A stretch of 9,999 nucleotides of DNA. It comes from an uncultured Haloferula sp. (GTDB lineage: Bacteria; Verrucomicrobiota; Verrucomicrobiae; Verrucomicrobiales; Akkermansiaceae). Location of the stretch: assembly GCA_946481625.1 (NCBI GenBank), contig CAMLOZ010000081.1:1-9999 (forward strand). The letters run 5' to 3'. Numbering within the stretch: the stretch's first letter is position 1; every line of letters begins with the position of its first letter. The position numbers and the translations under genes are program-made. Of the stretch, positions 1 to 5,400 are shown in pieces. The notes below the pieces were generated by a model, which had not been told where the DNA came from, searched no databases, and saw nothing but the letters and a program-made list of their open reading frames with translations.

Positions 1-595
1 GCTGGTGTTCGGGCAGGCGGTCCTTGTAGGCGGCGTAGTCCTTGTAGTCCTCCTCGTCGTTGAGGAAGGTTTTCACGGCGGCTTCGTTGTCGGCCTTGCG
101 CTTCTCCATCTCCGCTTGGAGCGCGCTGCGCTCTTCTGGGGTGGCACCCATGAATTTCATCCCGAGCTCCTGCTGGTCGGCGATCTCCTTGCCGAGGAGA
201 TCCTTCAGATAGTTGGTTTCATCGGGAGTGAGGCCGAGGGTGCTAATGAAATCCTCGTACATCATTGCCACGGCGATCTTCACGCCTTGGTTCATCATCG
301 CCTTGCCGGCGGGGTTCTCCCACATTTTGCGAACCGTCTTCGAAAAGTCGCCATCCTCGCTCCCGGCAACTTCGGGAGGCGTCACCGGCTTAGGCTTGCG
401 GTCGGTTTTCGAGGGGCGTGCCGGGGCAGGGGGCTGATCCCCGGTGGTTGACATTGCAGAAGCGGAGCCGGTTCCGGCAACGACTGTCGAGGTGGCCTGG
501 ATTTCGGAACGCAGCTTGGCGATGCGTGATTCCTCGATCGCGACGGTGGCGAGGACCGCCAGGAGTATCAGGCTCAAGGCATGAGGGGTCTTCAT
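1..595 (-). CDS. Membrane-anchored protein of unknown function (C-terminus beyond window)
   Basis: The frame is open from an ATG at 595-593 to the window edge, giving 198 codons with no stop, so the C-terminus is missing. The N-terminus (MKTPHALSLILLAVLATVAIE) is a short basic start followed by one hydrophobic stretch, about residues 5-20. There is no clear signal-peptidase site, so it may be an uncleaved anchor. Residues about 40-78 are rich in Pro, Ser, Thr and Lys and look like a flexible periplasmic linker. From about residue 85 on the protein is helical and charged (WENPAGKAMMNQGVKIAVAM, then many Glu/Lys), possibly coiled. I recognise no enzymatic motif or named family. No convincing Shine-Dalgarno precedes the ATG, but it is the only start that keeps the hydrophobic N-terminus. 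GC-rich third positions support coding. The plus-strand frame at 5-451 is its shadow. Confidence 0.72.
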   Translation of the reverse strand, partial: MKTPHALSLILLAVLATVAIEESRIAKLRSEIQATSTVVAGTGSASAMSTTGDQPPAPARPSKTDRKPKPVTPPEVAGSEDGDFSKTVRKMWENPAGKAMMNQGVKIAVAMMYEDFISTLGLTPDETNYLKDLLGKEIADQQELGMKFMGATPEERSALQAEMEKRKADNEAAVKTFLNDEEDYKDYAAYKDRLPEHQ

Positions 596-712
596 GAAAC
601 CACGCTGTCAGAATTCCCGCGGCGCAGCCATTCCAATCACGAGACCAATCTCCAAGCGGCGGCGGCCGCCGATAAGTAGAATCGGCATTTGACGCGGATC
701 GGGGTAACGCCG
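596..712. promoter_or_regulatory. Divergent intergenic spacer with GC palindrome and a possible -10 box
   Basis: This 117-bp spacer lies between the minus-strand gene ending its coding start at 595 and the plus-strand gene at 713, so it should hold both promoters. It contains a perfect 12-bp palindrome, CGGCGGCCGCCG (660-671). Six bases downstream is TAGAAT (677-682), five of six matches to a sigma70 -10 box for rightward transcription. No good -35 box sits at the right distance. The palindrome could be an operator overlapping the promoter, or chance in GC-rich DNA. Functional assignment is inference only. Confidence 0.25.
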
Positions 713-1000
713 ATGAAGGAAGCGGCCCGCAAGCCACCCGAAGCCATGCGCGTGAAAATCGGCGATACGGTCAGGCTCCCCGGATTTCCGGGACTGCTGA
801 AAGTAGAGGATATTTCCGGTGCCCTTGGAATCGTCCGCTGGAGTTCCAGCAGCGGCGAGACGATCCGCGGCGAGGTTTTCCTTTCGCAGTTGCAGCCGGC
901 GGACTGGTACCAAGGCAAGGAAGGCTATACGAGCCACATTGGCGTGGCAGAGCCTCCGGCTTTCGCCGAGGAGCGTTGGGATCCGCCGGCGGATGTGTGA
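713..1000 (+). CDS. Small conserved-looking protein, possibly SH3/KOW-like beta barrel
   Basis: A 95-residue protein starting at ATG 713 and ending with TGA at 998-1000. The same frame could start further up at TTG 689 (103 aa) or further down at ATG 746 (84 aa). The core begins near the last of these (MRVKIGDTVRLPGFPG), so the exact start is unsettled and no Shine-Dalgarno decides it. The pattern of alternating hydrophobic strands, with a GDTVRLPG opening and a short basic/acidic turn region (RWSSSSGETIRGEVFLSQLQP), resembles small SH3-like or KOW barrels. That is a fold guess, not an assignment. Codon use has the GC-rich third position seen in neighbouring genes, which favours this frame over the overlapping minus-strand frames at 608-937. 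It has no signal peptide or membrane segment, so it is probably cytoplasmic. Function unknown. Confidence 0.55.
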   Translation: MKEAARKPPEAMRVKIGDTVRLPGFPGLLKVEDISGALGIVRWSSSSGETIRGEVFLSQLQPADWYQGKEGYTSHIGVAEPPAFAEERWDPPADV

Positions 1001-1026
1001 GGGTGCAAGGTGCGAGGATTCCTTCT

Positions 1027-1043
1027 GCGGGCCAATGGCCCGC
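1027..1043. terminator. Stem-loop between convergent genes, possible bidirectional terminator
   Basis: GCGGGCC (1027-1033) and GGCCCGC (1037-1043) form a perfect 7-bp GC stem around the 3-base loop AAT. It sits in the 58-bp gap between the plus-strand gene ending at 1000 and the minus-strand gene ending at 1059, where a shared terminator is expected. No T-tract follows on either strand, so it would be at best an I-shaped (U-less) terminator or an mRNA 3' end protector. A run of eight G (1050-1057) follows just before the minus-strand stop codon. Confidence 0.4.
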
Positions 1044-1058
1044 GTTCCCGGGGGGGGC

Positions 1059-3017
1059 TCAGGCCGAGAGCAAGAAGCCGCCTTCGATCCGGTCCCTGTT
1101 TCTCACGGGCCGCACTTCGGCGGCGAGTGCCGCCATGAACTCGGTGTAATGGACCAGCTCCATGCGTCCGTCGTGATGCTCCACGATGGCGGTCATGCTT
1201 TCGACCCAATCGCCCGAATTGAGATAGCGGACATCGCCTACCTGTTTGTCCTCCGGCGTGTGGATGTGGCCGCAGATGATCCCGTCGCAATTCCTCTTGC
1301 GGGCGAACTCCTGGAGTTGCTGTTCGTACTCGCCCACGAAGTTCACCGCGGATTTCACGCGGGCTTTGATCGCCTTGCTCACCGAATAGTATTCTTTCCC
1401 CCGCCAGGAGCGGTAGCGATTGTAGATCCGGTTCGCGCGGAGCAATGCATCGTAGCCGATCGCGCCGAGGACGGCGACCCACTTGTGGTTCGTCGAGACG
1501 GCATCGAAGCCGTCGCCGTGTACGACCAGATAGCGTTTGCCATCCACGCCCTTGTGGATGTGTTCCTTCACGAACTGGAGTTTTCCGAAGCCGAGCGGCA
1601 GGAAGCGTTCGAGGATGTCGTCATGATTGCCGCGGAGGTAAACGATCTCGGTATCATCCTTCTCCATTTTCTTCAACACCGTGCGGATGAACTTGCTGTG
1701 CCGTTTGCGCCACTTGGTGCCGCGCTTGAGTGCCCAGCCGTCAATAATGTCGCCGTTCAGCACCAGCTTGTCGCAGCGGGTGTGTTTGAGGAAGTCGATC
1801 ACCTCGTGGACCTTCGCATCCTCCGTGCCGAGGTGGATGTCCGAAAGGAAGATGGTGCGGAAGTTCCGTTTCGGCCGCTTCTTGCGTTCCTTTAGCGTGA
1901 GTGTCACGGGTCCCCTCGCCTCGCTGGCTTCGACGAGATGGCTTTCGAAGGACTCGACCACCTGCTCCCAGCCCAGCGATTCCGCGGACTGCCGCGCCCG
2001 CGAACGGAAGCTCTCGTCCCGCCAGTTGTGCAGCGAGGCGAAACACTCGCCGAGATAGGCATCTCGGTCACCCTTCGGGCACTTCAGGCCGTTCCGGTCG
2101 TGCTCCACGTGGCGGGCGGAGGCGGCATAGTCGTGGCTCACGGTAATCAGGCCGCTGGCCATGCCTTCGAGCAGGACATTGCCGAAGGTCTCCGTCTCGC
2201 TGGGGAAAAGCAGGATATCCGCCGAAGCATAGTGACGGGCGAGATCTTCTCCCGTCTGCATGCCGGCGAAGTGAACGAAGGAATGCTCCGCCTGGAGCTT
2301 CTCCCGCAGGGGCCCATCACCGACAACCACGCAACGCAGGTCCGGCACGCGCTCGCGCATCTTGCGGAAGCACTCCATCGCGAAGGGAAGGTTCTTCTCG
2401 GCGGCGACCCGACCGACGACAATCGCGACCGGCGATTCGGCCCGTGCCCCCCACTCCGCGCGCAGCGCCGCGTCGCGTTTCGCGGGATCGAAGAGAGTGG
2501 TGTCCACGCCCCGGCCGAGAAGGCGGACGTTGTTGAAGCCCTCGCGGCGGAGCATGTCCACCACGTCGTTGGTGGGAGCCATCGTCAGGTCGGCACGGTT
2601 GTGGACGCGCTTGAGATAGGCCATCGCCGCCGGCTGGAGGCCTCCGAGGCGGTACTGCTCCATGTACTGGTGGAAATTGGTATGGAAGCCCGCGGCCACC
2701 GGGATCTCGAGCGAGTTCGCGGTTTTGATCGCGGAGCTTCCGAGCGGGCTCTCGGTTGCGACGTAAACGGCGTCCGGGCGGCGTTTCAGCCAACGCTTGC
2801 GGAGCTTGAAGGGACCCGGGAGCCCCACGCGGACCTCCTTGTATCCCGGCAAAGGCACCGAGGCGGCGATCGTTTCGCCCTTTCCCCCGCCCTCCCCCGT
2901 ACGAATCACGTGGACCAGATGTCCCTTGCGGCGCAGGCCGTCGCAAAGGCGACCGAGCGTCATGGCCACGCCATTGACGTCGGGAGCGAAGGTATCGGTG
3001 ACAATGTCAATTCTCAT
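1059..3017 (-). CDS. GT4 glycosyltransferase fused to LpxH-like metallophosphoesterase
   Basis: A 652-residue two-domain protein. Residues 1-360 are a GT-B, GT4-family glycosyltransferase of the MgtA-like kind: N-terminal Gly loop (APDVNG, 11-16), HTNFHQY (112-118), GRVAAEKN (202-209), VGDGP (232-236), and the nucleotide-sugar EX7E motif with E276 and E284. After a basic linker (about 366-384) comes a calcineurin-like phosphoesterase resembling the COG2908/LpxH group. Its metal ligands are D393/H395 (SDIHLG), D423 (GDIID), N464/H465 (GNHD), H500 (HGDGFD) and H584/H586 (GHIHTP), then NSGDWVES (600-606). All expected ligands are present, so both halves look active. LpxH cleaves UDP-2,3-diacylglucosamine in lipid A synthesis, but COG2908 paralogues are often misnamed and the true substrate is open. 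A role in glycolipid or envelope glycan assembly at the inner membrane is inferred. No signal peptide or membrane helix is seen. The ATG at 3017 starts the canonical MRIDIVTDTF strand; its Shine-Dalgarno is weak. A lipoprotein gene lies 124 bp upstream on the same strand. Confidence 0.93.
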   Translation of the reverse strand: MRIDIVTDTFAPDVNGVAMTLGRLCDGLRRKGHLVHVIRTGEGGGKGETIAASVPLPGYKEVRVGLPGPFKLRKRWLKRRPDAVYVATESPLGSSAIKTANSLEIPVAAGFHTNFHQYMEQYRLGGLQPAAMAYLKRVHNRADLTMAPTNDVVDMLRREGFNNVRLLGRGVDTTLFDPAKRDAALRAEWGARAESPVAIVVGRVAAEKNLPFAMECFRKMRERVPDLRCVVVGDGPLREKLQAEHSFVHFAGMQTGEDLARHYASADILLFPSETETFGNVLLEGMASGLITVSHDYAASARHVEHDRNGLKCPKGDRDAYLGECFASLHNWRDESFRSRARQSAESLGWEQVVESFESHLVEASEARGPVTLTLKERKKRPKRNFRTIFLSDIHLGTEDAKVHEVIDFLKHTRCDKLVLNGDIIDGWALKRGTKWRKRHSKFIRTVLKKMEKDDTEIVYLRGNHDDILERFLPLGFGKLQFVKEHIHKGVDGKRYLVVHGDGFDAVSTNHKWVAVLGAIGYDALLRANRIYNRYRSWRGKEYYSVSKAIKARVKSAVNFVGEYEQQLQEFARKRNCDGIICGHIHTPEDKQVGDVRYLNSGDWVESMTAIVEHHDGRMELVHYTEFMAALAAEVRPVRNRDRIEGGFLLSA

Positions 3018-3141
3018 GGATAATCAAGTGTTCCAAACGAATCGCAATCAGGGTGTAGCATGGGCGCACGCTTCCCCGTTTCACCTTTCAAGTGGCGATT
3101 TCGACACCTCCCTTTGCCTCGGTTCCGCCCCCGCCGGCCCG

Positions 3142-3702
3142 TCACTCGATCCACACCGTATCCATCAGCCGCTTGAAGTAGCCGGGATCCTTCCGATGGC
3201 TTTCCCGCGACTCCCGCAGTGAGAAATGATAGGCCACTTTCTTCGCGGCATAGAGACGGCTGCTGAATACCGTGTCGCCACTTTGGCCATCAGGCCAACG
3301 CATGTGGGCTTCCACCACCTGTTCCATCACGGGGATTCCGCGGACGCTGCCGGTGCCGCGGCTCAGCTCCCGGACCTCTTTAACGTTAGGAGTGGCGCTG
3401 AACTTTGCCAGCGCCTTGTCGGCGATGCTATCTGCCATCCGCTTGGATTGCGAAGCGGGCAACGACGCCGGATCCGCCTCATGGGCTTGGTGGACCACGA
3501 TGAAGAGATCGTAGCCGTCGCGGGTCGCATCGGTCGCGGCGAAGGCTTTGGGAGATGGTGCGACAGTTCTCTCCCATGTGCCGGGCAGGGTAAATGAGGC
3601 GTCGTGGAAGCGATGAGTTGAAGAAGCACAGGAAACGAAGCCGATCATGGAGCAGGCCAGAACAAGGCGAAGCAGGAAGGATGGTCCGGGAAGGTCTTGC
3701 AT
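3142..3702 (-). CDS. Probable lipoprotein of unknown function
   Basis: A 186-residue protein with a lipoprotein-like N-terminus: R12, a hydrophobic stretch (13-24) and a Cys at 25 (IGFVSC, then ASSTH). The lipobox is imperfect (Phe at -3), and Cys17 (LVLAC) is a less likely alternative. The mature part opens with FHDASFTLPGTWERT (32-46), a strand-turn-strand pattern seen in PsbP/DcrB/LpqN-like (Mog1-fold) envelope proteins. It ends in an amphipathic YFKRLMDTVWIE helix (175-186), also in keeping with that fold. This is resemblance only; I do not recognise a family. The start at 3702 is supported by a good GGAG eight bases upstream. It lies 124 bp upstream of the glycosyltransferase-phosphoesterase gene on the same strand and could be co-transcribed. 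It diverges from the helicase gene at 3933. An envelope role is inferred from the signal. Confidence 0.75.
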   Translation of the reverse strand: MQDLPGPSFLLRLVLACSMIGFVSCASSTHRFHDASFTLPGTWERTVAPSPKAFAATDATRDGYDLFIVVHQAHEADPASLPASQSKRMADSIADKALAKFSATPNVKEVRELSRGTGSVRGIPVMEQVVEAHMRWPDGQSGDTVFSSRLYAAKKVAYHFSLRESRESHRKDPGYFKRLMDTVWIE

Positions 3703-3710
3703 GATGCTTT

Positions 3711-3714
3711 CTCC
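3711..3714 (-). promoter_or_regulatory. Shine-Dalgarno site of the lipoprotein gene
   Basis: On the minus strand GGAG (followed by AAAGCATC) lies 8 bases before the ATG at 3702-3700. It is one of the few clear Shine-Dalgarno sites in the window and decides the start of the lipoprotein gene. An ATG overlapping this site on the same strand is in another frame and does not encode the signal sequence. Confidence 0.65.
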
Positions 3715-3754
3715 ATGGCCGTGCCGCTCACGTTTGGCAAGTCAGCGGGGAAAC

Positions 3755-3789
3755 CGCTTGCATTCAAGCGTCCGGGCATGTATTCAAGC
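3755..3789. repeat. Inverted and direct repeats in the lipoprotein/helicase spacer
   Basis: CGCTTG (3755-3760) and CAAGCG (3765-3770) form a perfect 6-bp inverted repeat around CATT. The octamer ATTCAAGC occurs at 3762-3769 and again at 3782-3789, exactly 20 bp apart, about two turns of the helix. Such spacing on one DNA face fits binding of a dimeric or tandem regulator between two divergent genes. No known operator is recognised; chance is possible at this length. Confidence 0.35.
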
Positions 3790-3817
3790 CGTGTCGGCTG
3801 CGGCTGACAGGAGCCAA

Positions 3818-3823
3818 TTGACG
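3818..3823 (+). promoter_or_regulatory. Possible -35 box upstream of the helicase gene
   Basis: TTGACG matches five of six bases of the sigma70 -35 consensus and lies 110 bp before the helicase start codon. The hexamers 16-19 bp downstream (around GTCTTC and TTCATC) are poor -10 boxes, so the promoter assignment is weak. If real, it would give a leader of roughly 80 bases containing the inverted repeat at 3848-3888. Confidence 0.2.
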
Positions 3824-3847
3824 GTTCCAGCCCTTTTCCGGTCTTCA

Positions 3848-3888
3848 TCGATGAGCGATGGTTCGGGGATTCCCTTGATGCTCATCGA
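3848..3888 (+). repeat. Inverted repeat in the helicase 5' leader region
   Basis: TCGATGAGC (3848-3856) is perfectly complementary to GCTCATCGA (3880-3888), with 23 bases between; a G-T pair could add a tenth step. It begins 85 bp before the RhlE-like start codon. In RNA it would form a hairpin in the leader; in DNA the arms are 32 bp apart, centre to centre, about three helical turns. DEAD-box helicase mRNAs in other bacteria often have regulated leaders, so a leader structure is plausible, but there is no direct evidence of function. Confidence 0.35.
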
Positions 3889-3932
3889 CACCGCCAGCCG
3901 CCGGGATTCCGCGCGGGCAGGCACCCCAACAC

Positions 3933-5279
3933 ATGACCCCGACCACGTTCGAGGCGCTGCCGCTGGCTGCGCCCCTCCACCGCGCATTGCGCGAACTTGA
4001 ATACACCACGCCTTCGCCGGTTCAGGCGCAGGCCATCCCGCTTCTGCTAGAAGGGCGGGATTTGCTCGGATGTGCCCAGACCGGCACCGGCAAGACCGCC
4101 AGCTTCGCGTTGCCGATTCTCCATGCGCTTCACGAAAAGCCGCGCCCGCTGAAACAGAAGTCGGCGCGCACGCTGGTGCTCACACCGACCCGCGAGCTCG
4201 CGGTGCAGGTGGCCAAGAGCTTCTCGACCTACGGCCGCCACGTGCGCTTCCGCCAGACCCTGATTTACGGCGGTGTGGGACAGAATCCCCAGGTGGCAGC
4301 CATGCGCACCGGCGTGGACGTCCTTGTCGCGACTCCCGGCCGTCTGCTCGATCTGATCGAACAGAAGTTCCTCGATCTCTCCGGTGTGGAATTCTTCGTC
4401 CTGGATGAGGTGGACCGCATGCTGGACATGGGCTTCATGCGCGATGTGAAGCGCATCGTGGCAATGCTCCCGCAGCAACGCCAATCGTTGTTCTTCTCCG
4501 CCACGCTGGCACCGAACATCGTCCAGCTCGCCGAATCGATCCTGCGCGAACCGGCACGGGTGAGCATCCAGCCGGAAACGACCACCGCCGAGCGCATCGA
4601 GCAGCGCGTCGCCTTCGTGCACAAGGACAACAAGCGCCCGCTGCTGGAACAGCTCCTGGCCGAACAGGCCAAGGCCGACAGCGCGAAGCTCACGATCGTC
4701 TTCAGCCGCACGAAGCACGGTGCCAACAAGCTCGCGAAGAGCCTGTCCCTCGCCGGCTTCCAAGCCGACGCGATCCACGGCAACAAGTCGCAGGCGCAGC
4801 GCGAGAAGGCGCTCGACCGCTTCCGCAAGGGTCTTACCCCCGTGCTGGTCGCCACCGACGTGGCCGCCCGTGGTGTGGACGTGAAAGACGTGGGGCTCGT
4901 GGTGAACTTCGACCTGCCGAACGAACCCGAGGCCTACGTGCACCGCATCGGCCGGACCGGTCGCGCGGGTGCGGACGGCTTGTCGGTTTCCTTCTGCTCG
5001 GAAGACGAACTCGAATACCTGCGGGAGATCGAGAAGGTCATCCGCATGTCCGTTCCGCGTTGGGATGATCATTCCTGGCACGTCGAGGCGCTGGCCGACC
5101 GGCATGCCCGGGGCCTGCGTGTTTCCGCCCCGGTACGGGTGGGTTCCGGCAATGCCAACCGCGGCGGACAGAACCGCGGTGGCGGTCAGGGCCAAGGTCG
5201 CGGCGATCAGGGCGGTGGTGGCAACCCCTCGCGCCGCCGTCGCGGTGGCCGCAGCCGCTACAGCAGCAGCAGCCGCTGA
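3933..5279 (+). CDS. rhlE: RhlE-type DEAD-box ATP-dependent RNA helicase
   Basis: A 448-residue superfamily 2 RNA helicase, expected to remodel RNA duplexes in ribosome assembly, RNA decay or cold adaptation. Motifs run in order: F6 and SPVQAQAIP with Q31 (Q motif), AQTGTGKT (48-55, motif I), PTRELA (85-90, Ia), TPGR (134-137, Ib), DEVD (158-161, motif II), SAT (189-191, III), IVFSRT (255-260, IV), ATDVAARGVDV (307-317, V) and HRIGRTGRAG (337-346, VI). The variant DEVD replaces DEAD, with RMLDMGF following as in RhlE. Residues 405-448 are a low-complexity Gly/Arg/Asn/Gln tail ending in RRRRGGRSRYSSSSR, an RGG-like RNA-binding extension common in RhlE proteins. The ATG at 3933 places the Q motif at the usual distance from the N-terminus; there is no clear Shine-Dalgarno. 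It stands alone as a transcript, ending at the terminator at 5294-5328. RhlE is the best fit; another member of the bacterial RhlE/CsdA/DbpA group is possible. Confidence 0.95.
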   Translation: MTPTTFEALPLAAPLHRALRELEYTTPSPVQAQAIPLLLEGRDLLGCAQTGTGKTASFALPILHALHEKPRPLKQKSARTLVLTPTRELAVQVAKSFSTYGRHVRFRQTLIYGGVGQNPQVAAMRTGVDVLVATPGRLLDLIEQKFLDLSGVEFFVLDEVDRMLDMGFMRDVKRIVAMLPQQRQSLFFSATLAPNIVQLAESILREPARVSIQPETTTAERIEQRVAFVHKDNKRPLLEQLLAEQAKADSAKLTIVFSRTKHGANKLAKSLSLAGFQADAIHGNKSQAQREKALDRFRKGLTPVLVATDVAARGVDVKDVGLVVNFDLPNEPEAYVHRIGRTGRAGADGLSVSFCSEDELEYLREIEKVIRMSVPRWDDHSWHVEALADRHARGLRVSAPVRVGSGNANRGGQNRGGGQGQGRGDQGGGGNPSRRRRGGRSRYSSSSR

Positions 5280-5293
5280 ATGATCTGATTTCG

Positions 5294-5328
5294 AAAAGCC
5301 GCTCCCGACGAGGGGGCGGCTTTTTTTT
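5294..5328 (+). terminator. Rho-independent terminator of the helicase gene
   Basis: The stem pairs GCCGC (5298-5302) with GCGGC (5316-5320), a T-G step, then CCC (5304-5306) with GGG (5312-5314), around a 5-base loop. AAAA before the stem can pair with the first T residues. Eight consecutive T (5321-5328) follow. It starts 15 bp after the helicase stop codon. It separates the helicase from the efflux operon, which therefore needs its own promoter in 5329-5400. Confidence 0.93.
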
Positions 5329-5400
5329 GTTCCCGGCATGAAAGAGAGAAAATCCGGCGGCTTCACGTTTTCTAAAGGTGACTCCTGACAATGTAACCGC
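5329..5400 (+). promoter_or_regulatory. Leader/promoter region of the efflux operon
   Basis: These 72 bases follow the terminator and must hold the operon promoter. A weak sigma70-like pair is TTCACG (5362-5367) with GACAAT (5387-5392), but the spacing of 19 is long. AAGGTG (5375-5380) looks like a Shine-Dalgarno but is 20 bases from the ATG at 5401. It is instead 10 bases from an ATG immediately followed by TAA (5391-5396), a start-stop pair. The true promoter cannot be fixed by eye. Confidence 0.3.

Noticed and set aside
5..451. A 148-codon plus-strand open frame with a hydrophobic N-terminus (VLVGGVVLVVLLVV)
   Set aside because: The apparent membrane segment is the complement of the Asp/Lys/Tyr-rich region of the minus-strand gene; that gene has an N-terminal anchor, better codon use and extends past the edge.
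608..937. Overlapping minus-strand open frames (608-937 and 637-918) opposite the small plus-strand gene
   Set aside because: Their translations are Arg/Ala-rich without a coherent pattern, and third-position GC bias favours the plus-strand frame.
1050..1057. Run of eight G as a possible phase-variation tract
   Set aside because: It lies outside coding sequence, just past a stop codon, and not in a promoter, so slippage would not switch a gene here.
819..1895. A 358-codon plus-strand open frame opposite the phosphoesterase domain
   Set aside because: It overlaps the small gene at 713-1000 and the conserved phosphoesterase motifs in antisense; the translation resembles no protein family.
1938..3023. 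A 361-codon plus-strand open frame opposite the glycosyltransferase domain
   Set aside because: It is the complement of strongly conserved glycosyltransferase sequence; its composition is that of a codon shadow and no motif is seen.
5262..5278. AGC/CAG trinucleotide repeat at the end of the helicase gene
   Set aside because: It is only about five units and encodes the Ser-rich end of the low-complexity tail, as is common for such tails.
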